A DNA stretch of 23,828 bases from a virus, in IMG/VR virus record IMGVR_UViG_3300007514_000064, positions 1 through 23,828 of that record, one strand, 5' to 3'. The position numbers were made by a program, and so were the translations under genes. Shown one piece after another: positions 14,710 to 20,090 of the stretch. Numbering within the stretch: the first letter of the stretch is position 1; each line of letters begins with the position of its first letter. The notes under the pieces were generated by a model. That model was not told the DNA's origin and did no database searches. It was given only the letters and a program-made list of their open reading frames with translations.

Positions 14710-15770
14710 TTGTCTACTTTCCACCATTTGACTTGGCCAGTATCAGGCAAACCAGGCCGAAAAATAATCACCGCTGACGGGAACGGGGCGCTGTTGTCCG
14801 AATTAGAGAACTTCAACCGGCCTTTCAGAAACCGTATTTCAGCCTCTAAACAGTGATGCCACCACCATTCGGTATCGGTTCGGGCTGGCACTAGGCAAAC
14901 CACTGTCGCCCCCTGCTGGGCCGATTGATGGGCCTTGGCCATCCAGTCATAAATACTCTGATCACCAGTACGGCCATAAGGCGGGTTCATCCAACAGATA
15001 CCAGTCCATTCTTGTTGCAAGGCATCATCCTGACGACTGTAATAGTTCTGACAGGTAGCGTTATCAGGTGAAGCGCAAACATCAAGCTCGAAATTAAATT
15101 CTCGATCTAACCGATTAAACAACCATTGCGGTGTCCACCAATCATCGGACTCTGAGGACTGATACCAGTCAGGCGGGTTGACAGCCGTAGGCGCAGCCGC
15201 CAAGGTAATCGGCTGGCCGCCTATATTGCCAATCCTCATAGTGGAAACCGTTCCATGTTTGGTTACATAAGTTCGTTGTTGATTGATACTGGATGAACAT
15301 CCAGTATAATTTTCCTGGTTCTCACTGTGAACGTTCACAGTGAGATTTCTCAGATTACTAACAAACCTGTTGCTAACCTGGCACCAACGGGCGATCTGCC
15401 TGTCGCTCCACTCACCTTCTAGCTTCAGCATCTGTTCGACTTGCTGCCGTTTGCCCTGATTGGTGCGCTGTTTACCGTGTTCGGCATTGTCTGAACAGGC
15501 GTGTCTAATCGCTTGGGTTTTATCGCCAGTACGGACCTCGGCTTCAAACTCAGCCCAGCCAATCGAATCAGCCGCCGCCAAACGGTGGAACCCTGAGGCC
15601 AACCATTTCTTAGCCCCATCATCAAAAACCACTATCGGCGGGAAATTGGCCCCGTTGTCCATCGCTTCAGCGTATTGGGCCAGCACTGTCAAGTCTAAAC
15701 CTTCAGGCCGCGACACGTTGACAGCATAATCGATGGTAATATCTTCAATCTTGACTAACTTGGTTGCCAT
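14706..15770 (-). CDS. ParB-like domain fused to phage N6-adenine DNA methyltransferase (Dam)
   Basis: A 354-residue two-domain protein. Residues 1-115 form a ParB-like N-terminal domain with the strand-helix FPPIVVFDDG and the motif ASGFHRLAAA (GFHR 60-63, the GxxR/GxHR box). Residues 118-142 (WSDRQIARWCQVSNRFVSNL) look like a helix-turn-helix. After a linker, residues 205-354 are a phage Dam-type methyltransferase: WWTPQWLFNRLDREFNFELD, catalytic NPPYG at 262-266, and LVPARTDTEWWWH. It would methylate adenine N6, perhaps at sites chosen by the ParB/HTH part. Unusual palindromes lie in its linker DNA. It overlaps the 54-residue upstream ORF by 26 nt. Confidence 0.85.
   Translation of the reverse strand: MATKLVKIEDITIDYAVNVSRPEGLDLTVLAQYAEAMDNGANFPPIVVFDDGAKKWLASGFHRLAAADSIGWAEFEAEVRTGDKTQAIRHACSDNAEHGKQRTNQGKRQQVEQMLKLEGEWSDRQIARWCQVSNRFVSNLRNLTVNVHSENQENYTGCSSSINQQRTYVTKHGTVSTMRIGNIGGQPITLAAAPTAVNPPDWYQSSESDDWWTPQWLFNRLDREFNFELDVCASPDNATCQNYYSRQDDALQQEWTGICWMNPPYGRTGDQSIYDWMAKAHQSAQQGATVVCLVPARTDTEWWWHHCLEAEIRFLKGRLKFSNSDNSAPFPSAVIIFRPGLPDTGQVKWWKVDK
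15242..15344. repeat. Cluster of three palindromes in the ParB-Dam linker
   Basis: Three inverted repeats lie within 103 bp: 15242-15255 (TGGAA/TTCCA, 4-bp centre), 15286-15307 (10-bp perfect arms, ATACTGGATG, AA centre) and 15321-15344 (24-bp perfect palindrome, half-site CTCACTGTGAAC). All lie in the coding region between the HTH and the methyltransferase domain. Confidence 0.85.
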
Positions 15771-15909
15771 CGTTTTTTAGCTGTTTCTCCAATCTGTTTA
15801 AATTCCGCAATATTCGTTCAAAATACTGCTTGATAATATCCATCTGTGTTTTGTTCTCTGAACAGGCCGTTAACCCGATCTTGGCCAGGGCTTGAGATTC
15901 TCTATTCAC
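15745..15909 (-). CDS. Small coiled-coil-like protein
   Basis: A 54-residue ORF starting with a GTG that overlaps the initiator stop by 8 nt, with TTGGGG 8 nt upstream. It ends inside the ParB-Dam gene in another frame. The sequence (IKQYFERILRNLNRLEKQLK) is an amphipathic helix with heptad-like Leu/Ile spacing. An internal ATG (MDIIKQYF) is an alternative start. Without it the 131 bp between the initiator and the Dam gene would be empty, and overlaps are the rule here. In lambdoid phages the gene after the initiator often loads the helicase, but nothing in this ORF shows that. Confidence 0.55.
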   Translation of the reverse strand: MNRESQALAKIGLTACSENKTQMDIIKQYFERILRNLNRLEKQLKNDGNQVSQD

Positions 15910-17020
15910 GTTGGAACCCCAAGCCTTGAGTCAAACTGCCTACCGATTCGGTTGACTCTATCGAGGGTTGAACCCCTTGATCCACCGTGATACGGGCCAC
16001 CCGTTCAGCCCTGGCCCTGTCCCTCGGTGTTTCCACCGCTGAACCTGAACCCGACATGAGTTCATCCATCGTTTTATGCACCTTCTCGCCCCGCTGATAT
16101 TTATCAGTGGCCAACATCTGCCTGGTTTTCTCTATCTCGGCCCGTCGCCTGAGTTGGCCGTCCCGATTGGCCAAAGCCTCAGCTAACAGTTGTTGGCCAC
16201 TATAAGCCTTGATGAAATAGCCCAACCCGTCAGCCTCGGTTGATTTCTTGAACAGACTGATACAGAAAGCGATTAAGGATTGATCATCGATTTGGGTGCG
16301 TTTCCTGATACTATCGATCAACTGTTCCACTTGGGCTGAGTTGGCTTGTCGTTCAGGTAAACCGTTAGCATTTAATTCACCCGACTCGGCCCAATATCGG
16401 GCGATAGATGACAGTAATCGATCATCATAATTACCCTCTTGATCAATTCTTTCCTTACCACCCCCCGTGTAGTTAGGGAGGTAGTTAGAAGAGTAGTTAG
16501 AAGAGTAGTTAGAGGACTTGGCGCTATCCCTTGCTATGACTGGGTTTGAGGTGGGTTGAATATCCGAGTTTGGGATTTTTTTGTCCGAAACTGGGATTTT
16601 TTTGTCCGAGTTTGGGATTTCTACGTCCCGATCTGGGATATTTTTATCCGAGTTTCGGAAGTCCGGTTTCAGGATTTGGCCAACCTCTTCGGCTGTTTTT
16701 AAACGATAAATAAAGTACCCGTTTTTCTTCTTACCGTTCTTGTATTTGGCCGGTGAAACTTCGACACAATCACCCTTGTCAAAGTCGCGTCGAGCGTTAG
16801 CACATACCTTCTCGCTCAATCCTGTCAACTCTGATAAGCAAAGATCACTTAGCTGAATCGTGGTATTACTCTTATCAATCAGCCGATCACCTAGCGCCAT
16901 GTAAACGGCTAACGATTTACCACTGATACCGCCAGCCACTAAATGGCTGACGATATTGATCGGATGACGCCCGTAACGATTGCGGGGTTTGCTGTTGGTA
17001 TCTTTAACTGCTTGATTCAC
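15902..17020 (-). CDS. Replication initiator-like protein (origin within gene)
   Basis: A 372-residue protein. The first 110 residues form a winged-helix-like domain (GISGKSLAVYMALGDRL, LCLSELTGLSEKVCANARRD) as in phage replication proteins of the O/gp18 type. A hydrophilic middle contains the 7-residue repeats (NSDKNIP, NSDKKIP, VSDKKIP) and SSNY repeats. The C-terminal half (about 215-345) is helical and ends in a charged tail, as in proteins that recruit a helicase or loader. GTG start with AAGGAG 8 nt upstream; it overlaps the annealing protein stop (GTGA). The repeat-coding DNA probably is the origin. No helicase or loader is seen nearby, so the host helicase may be recruited. Confidence 0.7.
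   Translation of the reverse strand: MNQAVKDTNSKPRNRYGRHPINIVSHLVAGGISGKSLAVYMALGDRLIDKSNTTIQLSDLCLSELTGLSEKVCANARRDFDKGDCVEVSPAKYKNGKKKNGYFIYRLKTAEEVGQILKPDFRNSDKNIPDRDVEIPNSDKKIPVSDKKIPNSDIQPTSNPVIARDSAKSSNYSSNYSSNYLPNYTGGGKERIDQEGNYDDRLLSSIARYWAESGELNANGLPERQANSAQVEQLIDSIRKRTQIDDQSLIAFCISLFKKSTEADGLGYFIKAYSGQQLLAEALANRDGQLRRRAEIEKTRQMLATDKYQRGEKVHKTMDELMSGSGSAVETPRDRARAERVARITVDQGVQPSIESTESVGSLTQGLGFQRE
16470..16512. repeat. 12-bp tandem repeat (TAGTTAGAAGAG) within the initiator gene
   Basis: TAGTTAG recurs at 16470, 16482, 16494 and 16506, exactly 12 bp apart. It codes SSNY three times and LPNY once. It lies about 50 bp from the 21-bp iterons and could be an additional protein-binding array of the origin. 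Confidence 0.8.
16563..16661. repeat. Five 21-bp iterons, candidate replication origin
   Basis: Units begin at 16563, 16584, 16605, 16626 and 16647 with consensus TCCGAGTTTGGGATTTTTT. The spacing is exactly 21 bp, two helical turns, and each has a T-rich half. They sit in the middle of the initiator gene, the same arrangement as lambda ori inside gene O. The fifth unit contains a near-palindrome (TCCGAGTTTCGGA). Confidence 0.75.
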
Positions 17021-17793
17021 GATGCTAACTCCTTACTGTTGCTCTCCAATTCTTCGGCTAATTTTGCTAACTGCTCGGCTGATAATAAACCTAGTCGCCC
17101 TTTCGACTTGAAGGCATCAAGTTTCTGATCGTCCCACTCAAATATTTTGGCGGCTAACAAATCAACCCGATCCAAATCGATCTTACCGATATATGCTTTT
17201 CTAACGCGGGCGGTTAATTCTTTTTTCGTTTGCCGCCAGGTTTTAGGCTTTTCGTCGGCCTTTGGATCTTCTACCACTTTGGGTTTGGGTTTCTTTTCAG
17301 CCTTGCTAGGCTCTGGTTTCTTTTCAGCCTTCGGGCTTTTGTCCTGTTCCTTCTGCCACTCTACTTGCTCTTTCCGCATCTGCTCGCGTTCGGCGTTTTC
17401 CCACAATTGGAGTCCGAAACCGTGTACCGCGATCACTTTGGCCAAGGCGCGCTGAGTAGAGTTGAATATATCGGTTGAACTTGGAGAGTTATTAGCTCGA
17501 TTACCGTTAGCCACTGCGTGTAACATAGTGCGAGTCAAGCCGTCGATAGTCATCGAAACTTCGACGAAATAGCCGAGATCGGTTTTCAGATACGGTAAAC
17601 CGTCAAAGCGCGTGATTTCCCAAGATGCGTCTGGATAAACTTCCAACACACTCGCTAAAGCGGTAGCCCAACAGATATAATCGAAACTCTGCTTCTTCTC
17701 TAGCAGCGGCGTTTCGGCGTGCTTTTTGTCTGTATAGGCTCGCAGTTTTTGGAAGATGGACTCGTTGACTTCCTTGTTTTTATCGATGCTCAT
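17017..17793 (-). CDS. Single-strand annealing protein, DUF1071 (Sak3-like) family
   Basis: A 258-residue recombination protein that would anneal complementary single strands. The family features run from FQKLRAYTDKK through FDYICWATALASVLEVYPDA, WEITRFDGLPYLKTDLGYFV, the ANGNRANNS segment, IFNSTQRALAKVIAVHGFG and a final LQLW. After residue about 140 comes a Lys/Glu/Pro-rich linker with repeats of KAEKKPxP, and a small helical C-terminal domain (LDAFKSKGRLGLLSAEQLAK) that may contact DNA-binding partners. GGGGG 7 nt before the ATG supports the start. The gene precedes the initiator, fitting recombination-dependent replication. No partner exonuclease of the RecE or lambda Exo type is seen here. 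Confidence 0.75.
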   Translation of the reverse strand: MSIDKNKEVNESIFQKLRAYTDKKHAETPLLEKKQSFDYICWATALASVLEVYPDASWEITRFDGLPYLKTDLGYFVEVSMTIDGLTRTMLHAVANGNRANNSPSSTDIFNSTQRALAKVIAVHGFGLQLWENAEREQMRKEQVEWQKEQDKSPKAEKKPEPSKAEKKPKPKVVEDPKADEKPKTWRQTKKELTARVRKAYIGKIDLDRVDLLAAKIFEWDDQKLDAFKSKGRLGLLSAEQLAKLAEELESNSKELAS

Positions 17794-17984
17794 TTGGTAC
17801 CCCCGATTTGCTTAATTTCTTCAGCGCGGTTGGGATTGACTCGTTCAATCGATGGACTGTCTAGCTGTTGACCGAACCCTTGGCCAAATCGCCAGTTGAA
17901 AGCGGCTGGCGTCTGGCGCAGCAGCATCGATAGATCGTCCCGCTTGATTGACTTGCTAGTGTTTTTCGTGGTAGGATTGTTCAT
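17790..17984 (-). CDS. Small hypothetical protein, first gene of the replication operon
   Basis: A 64-residue protein with an excellent ribosome site (AAGGAG, 7 nt spacing) before the ATG. It is polar, with a basic N-terminus (TTKNTSKSIKRDD) and a Phe/Gly/Gln stretch (FNWRFGQGFGQQ). No fold or family is recognised. It overlaps the annealing protein by 4 nt. Its leader has two hairpins and direct repeats (18043-18098), so it is probably the first translated product of a regulated early operon. It could be a small partner of the annealing protein, but that is only positional. Confidence 0.6.
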   Translation of the reverse strand: MNNPTTKNTSKSIKRDDLSMLLRQTPAAFNWRFGQGFGQQLDSPSIERVNPNRAEEIKQIGGTK

Positions 17985-18021
17985 GTGAGAACTCCTTGGC
18001 GTCTAACGCCAGTTGTTGATT

Positions 18022-18048
18022 AAAGCCCCCCGACAGGGGCTTTTTTTT
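18022..18048 (+). terminator. Strong terminator hairpin, T-tract on plus strand
   Basis: AAAGCCCC pairs with GGGGCTTT around a 6-nt loop, followed by a T run on the plus strand. On the minus strand only TTTAAT follows, so it is stronger for plus-strand transcription. It may stop antisense transcripts, or act as a leader attenuator for the replication operon. Confidence 0.7.
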
Positions 18049-18108
18049 ATGCCCGAAATGGGCTAATGAATCCAGAATGCACGTTTTTGTACACGTTTTC
18101 GATTTTGA

Positions 18109-18137
18109 TGGACAAATTTGTCATCTCTTGATATAAT
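18109..18137 (+). promoter_or_regulatory. Plus-strand sigma70 promoter with overlapping operator palindrome
   Basis: TGGACA (18109-18114), a 17-bp spacer and a perfect TATAAT (18132-18137). A perfect 12-bp palindrome, GACAAATTTGTC (18111-18122), overlaps the -35 and spacer. The predicted start is near 18144. No plus-strand gene follows, only the structured RNA region. Confidence 0.75.
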
Positions 18138-18143
18138 TCCAAC

Positions 18144-18276
18144 CAGAGCGACAAAAAAAAGCGGCGTCCTAAAAACTTCGCTATTTGTCGTTCGTACAAA
18201 AAACCCCAAATCTTGGTCGATGAAAAGGTTTTTAAAATGTAAAAAGTCGAAAGTTTGCCGCTTTCGGCTTTTTTTT
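18144..18276 (+). ncRNA. Candidate phage small RNA, about 130 nt
   Basis: It lies between a plus-strand promoter and a plus-strand terminator. The predicted transcript begins with a hairpin of 10 bp (18146-18155 with 18184-18193, one G-U pair), with a nested AGCG/CGCT pair inside. A small CCAA/TTGG hairpin follows within an AAAACC/GGTTTT pair, then the terminator hairpin. The stem sequence CGACAAA/TTTGTCG repeats the half-sites of the promoter palindrome. No convincing ORF with a ribosome site is present. It could be a regulatory RNA acting on the phage or host. It matches no family I know. Confidence 0.55.
18241..18276. terminator. Bidirectional terminator
   Basis: GTCGAAAG pairs with CTTTCGGC (one T-G pair), flanked by five A's on one side and a run of nine T's on the other. 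It has T-tracts in both directions. On the plus strand it would end the small RNA. On the minus strand it would end the regulatory operon whose last gene stops at 18340. Confidence 0.75.
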
Positions 18277-18339
18277 TGTGTCAGCGAATTATAAACTAAT
18301 GGCTGAAACTAATGCTATTATATAACGTCTAGTTTTTAA

Positions 18340-18981
18340 TTACAATTGATTTATTTTTGGCGCGTGTAGGCGAACAGGGGTCAGCATGGTGCAATGTTGT
18401 TTTAGTTGCCCCAGGCAGTCCGAAACGTCAGCGTTAAATAATTCTCGATACACTTTACCTATCAGCAGCCCATAACCGAGGCCAGTTTCAGCGTCGACGA
18501 AATCTGATGGCGCTCGATATTTAATACCTAATTCGTCCTCTAAAGATTCGTCAATCAATTCAGGCCGATAGGGTGTGTTGAGTAGCAGCATCGCCACACC
18601 CGTATCAGTCGATTCTCTTATGGTTGCCTTGCAGCCAGGCAGTCGCGAAAAAACAGTGTGCAAACGGCTCAGTAGCCGCAGCGATTCTTTAGGCGCACCG
18701 GCATGATTTTTGTATTTGAATTTGTAGGCGACAGCCCAACACTCGGATTGACCTCGTAAATCTGATGCTAAGGATTCGATAGCCGCCAAAAACGCCGGTT
18801 TCAACTCCTCATACTCGGCGCAGAGGAGCAAACAAGCAACGGACATGCCATCGCCGTTCGGCGAAAACCAGCGCTTCAAAGTTCGAGGATGGCGACTCAT
18901 TTTTAGCGCAAGTTCATCCCACAACCCCGCCGCACTAATTGCTAGTTTCATTTCCTTTTTCGCAACTTTTAGATCAAACAT
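18340..18981 (-). CDS. Unknown 213-residue protein, end of regulatory operon
   Basis: I do not recognise this protein. The N-terminal part (LKVAKKEMKLAISAAGLWDE, then ALKMSRHPRTLKRWFSPNGD) may be a DNA-binding helical domain: the segment resembles a recognition helix followed by a wing, as in regulators that bind operators in short phage genomes. The middle has Cys residues (SVACLLLCAEYEEL) and the C-terminal half mixes strands and helices (IGKVYRELFNADVSDCLGQL). It overlaps the HTH gene upstream by 8 nt and precedes the bidirectional terminator. It could be a regulator of the lysis-lysogeny or early-late type, but this is a guess from context. Confidence 0.6.
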   Translation of the reverse strand: MFDLKVAKKEMKLAISAAGLWDELALKMSRHPRTLKRWFSPNGDGMSVACLLLCAEYEELKPAFLAAIESLASDLRGQSECWAVAYKFKYKNHAGAPKESLRLLSRLHTVFSRLPGCKATIRESTDTGVAMLLLNTPYRPELIDESLEDELGIKYRAPSDFVDAETGLGYGLLIGKVYRELFNADVSDCLGQLKQHCTMLTPVRLHAPKINQL

Positions 18982-19177
18982 GTTCGCCTCGCCCCCTTAG
19001 CACCGCTAATCGCTTCGGTGCGTTGACCTTTGACAGCTTCTTAACATCTTCCGCGTGTAACAGGTACGGGTTCTTTCGGATGGGGTTCAATTTACCTTCA
19101 GCAATCAATCTTCTAATGTTGGAGGCCGAACACCCATAGATTTTTGCCGCTTCTGCTACAGTAATAATCATATTCAT
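18974..19177 (-). CDS. Small HTH protein (excisionase/MerR-like), paralogue of 19382-19570
   Basis: A 67-residue protein with a single helix-turn-helix of the excisionase/MerR type: TVAEAAKIYGCSASNIRRLI, then a wing (EGKLNPIRKNPYLLHAEDVKKL) and a basic tail. It shares the pattern E-A-A-x-x-Y-G-C-S-x-x-N-I with the neighbour at 19382-19570. No ribosome site is visible, and a TATAAT ends 5 nt before the ATG, so the mRNA may be leaderless. Its promoter has an operator-like inverted repeat. It could be an excisionase (no integrase is in this window) or a small repressor. Confidence 0.75.
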   Translation of the reverse strand: MNMIITVAEAAKIYGCSASNIRRLIAEGKLNPIRKNPYLLHAEDVKKLSKVNAPKRLAVLRGRGEHV

Positions 19178-19182
19178 GTTAC

Positions 19183-19212
19183 ATTATACCCCCCCCCTTG
19201 CGTAAACACAAG
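19183..19212 (-). promoter_or_regulatory. Promoter with nine-G spacer and overlapping operator
   Basis: On the minus strand: -35-like TTGTGT (19211-19206), a 17-bp spacer that contains nine consecutive G's (19197-19189), and a perfect TATAAT (19188-19183). The inverted repeat CTTGCGT-AA-ACACAAG (19197-19212) covers the -35. Expected transcription start coincides with the ATG at 19177. Confidence 0.6.
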
Positions 19213-19244
19213 TCTAAAAACAGGGGTTGTGTATTTTTTTTAAC

Positions 19245-19345
19245 TTGTCATTTTCTGCCATTTATTATCGGACGTTTTTTTTGCTGGTTATTAACTGCCA
19301 AATCAGGAAAGCATGACTAGATATTGTGTTTAGATGCTGCCAATT
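19245..19345. repeat. Three 19-bp direct repeats with CTGCCA core
   Basis: Similar 19-bp units lie at 19245-19263, 19285-19303 and 19327-19345. They share T-G-T/G-T-ATT-CTGCCA-A/T-type sequence and spacing of 40 and 42 bp, about four helical turns. This fits an operator array on one face of the DNA between the two HTH genes. Confidence 0.5.
19264..19276. repeat. Third copy of the ATTATCGGACGTT element
   Basis: A 13-bp exact match to one arm of the inverted repeat at 19353-19384, in inverted orientation relative to 19353-19366, and followed by a T run on the plus strand. Confidence 0.75.
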
Positions 19346-19352
19346 CCACGAA

Positions 19353-19384
19353 TAACGTCCGATAATTCCTATTATGGGACGTTA
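19353..19384. repeat. 14-bp inverted repeat with 4-bp centre at the end of an HTH gene
   Basis: TAACGTCCGATAAT and ATTATGGGACGTTA match at 13 of 14 positions around TCCT. The right arm contains the stop codon of the HTH gene at 19382-19570. No T-tract follows on the minus strand. It may be an operator or an RNA switch element together with 19264-19276. Confidence 0.75.
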
Positions 19385-19570
19385 TTTATGTTTGGCTCGC
19401 TGGCCGCCACGATTCAGGTTGCTGGCCGCCAGTTTTTCTACTTTTGAGCGTTCGAGGAGTAGGGGTTTTGTGCGTTCGGGCTTGAGAGTCCCGACACTGA
19501 CTAGATAATAAATGTTTTTAACTGAACAGCCATAAACTTCGGCGGCTTCGTTGGCGCTAAGGAGTTGCAT
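19382..19570 (-). CDS. Small HTH protein (excisionase/MerR-like), paralogue of 18974-19177
   Basis: A 62-residue protein with the same single HTH type: LSANEAAEVYGCSVKNIYYL followed by the wing VGTLKPERTKPLLLERSKVEKL and a basic tail (NRGGQRAKHK). Its start overlaps the stop of the preceding gene by 1 nt. It is transcribed from the consensus promoter at 20.06 kb and ends in a large inverted repeat. The two paralogues probably bind related DNA, such as the repeats that lie between them. It could be a repressor/activator pair of Cro/CII type in function, although the fold is different. Confidence 0.75.
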   Translation of the reverse strand: MQLLSANEAAEVYGCSVKNIYYLVSVGTLKPERTKPLLLERSKVEKLAASNLNRGGQRAKHK

Positions 19571-19827
19571 TATTGTTGATATTCGCTCATTTCACTAATA
19601 GTCAGTTTGTGTTGAAACCAGTTGGCCAATTCGACACTACTTTTTAAGTCGTTTTGCAGACGGTCATTCAGTACTGTACGGTGTGTGGCTAAATAGTACT
19701 TCATATCGTCAGTGCTGAATTTCGTTTTCAACCAAAAGCACAATTTATTCCTAGAACCAAAGTCAAAAACATCTTCCATAAACACAGTGATAATCTGCTC
19801 GTATTCGTATTTTTCTTGGTTAGTCAT
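19570..19827 (-). CDS. Small hypothetical protein
   Basis: An 85-residue protein. I chose the ATG at 19827 because AAGGAG lies 7 nt upstream; the upstream ATG at 19848 would include this ribosome site in its coding region. The sequence is helical and rich in Lys, Tyr, Phe and Asn (YEYEQIITVFMEDVFDFGSR, CFWLKTKFSTDDMKYYLATH), ending in QQ. There is no membrane segment or known motif. It is lower in GC than the structural genes. As the second gene after a strong promoter it may be an early host-takeover or anti-defence protein, but nothing in the sequence shows this. Confidence 0.65.
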   Translation of the reverse strand: MTNQEKYEYEQIITVFMEDVFDFGSRNKLCFWLKTKFSTDDMKYYLATHRTVLNDRLQNDLKSSVELANWFQHKLTISEMSEYQQ

Positions 19828-19837
19828 GGTTAGCTCC

Positions 19838-20032
19838 TTATAAGTCATTCATAAAGCCGTAAGCTGGAGCTTTAAATTTGCTGTCAAATATGCCAATTTC
19901 ATCAAATCCATGTAATATAATGGCTGAAGAAAAATCACCAGATTCAAAAATTACTAAATCTGTACCTACCGGAATCATCCCCTCGTAAGTGGCTATGTCT
20001 ATCTGCTGAATTTTCAATTTATTTTCTTCCAT
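19838..20032 (-). CDS. Small early protein, first gene after a consensus promoter
   Basis: A 64-residue acidic protein. The ATG at 20032 has AGAGG 9 nt upstream. A longer TTG-started version from 20062 would lie on the promoter's -10 region and cannot be made from this promoter. The sequence alternates strands (DLVIFESGDFSSAIILHGFD, EIGIFDSKFKAPAYGF), so a small beta fold is likely. I do not recognise a family. The strong promoter suggests abundant early expression, typical of small host-interaction proteins. Overlaps in the AT-rich regulatory module suggest recent or fast evolution. Confidence 0.65.
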   Translation of the reverse strand: MEENKLKIQQIDIATYEGMIPVGTDLVIFESGDFSSAIILHGFDEIGIFDSKFKAPAYGFMNDL

Positions 20033-20061
20033 TTGTCTAAACCTCTTGTTTGATGGTTCCA

Positions 20062-20090
20062 ATTATACACCCGTCCTAGAATAATGTCAA
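20062..20090 (-). promoter_or_regulatory. Consensus sigma70 early promoter
   Basis: On the minus strand a perfect TTGACA (20090-20085), a 17-bp spacer and a perfect TATAAT (20067-20062). The start is expected near 20055, giving a 23-nt leader before the ATG at 20032. It drives the regulatory operon 20032-18340. Confidence 0.9.

Larger units (their letters stand above)
17985..18339. other. 355-bp non-coding control region
   Basis: It holds two terminators, the plus-strand promoter and RNA, a GCCC/GGGC hairpin (18051-18063) and a direct repeat of ACGTTTT (near 18081 and 18093). A minus-strand promoter for the replication operon must lie here or be read through, but I could not find a convincing -35/-10 pair. 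No tRNA was found. Confidence 0.7.

Noticed and set aside
16470-16661. CRISPR-like array
   Set aside because: The units are contiguous with no spacers, stay in frame, and lie inside a gene. They are iterons, not CRISPR repeats.
17147-17478. Plus-strand ORFs of 102 and 82 residues with Phe/Leu/Cys-rich sequence
   Set aside because: They are antisense to the Lys/Glu/Pro-rich linker of the annealing protein, which automatically gives Phe/Leu-rich antisense frames.
17948-17977. Plus-strand promoter-like TTGACT-18-TAGGAT that could make a 65-nt RNA ending at 18048
   Set aside because: The -10 matches only 4 of 6 and it lies over the coding start of a minus-strand gene. It is kept only as a possibility explaining the plus-strand terminator.
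18219-18293. 24-codon plus-strand ORF (MKRFLKCKKS...) in the small RNA
   Set aside because: No ribosome site, and it reads through the terminator hairpin. It is more likely non-coding.
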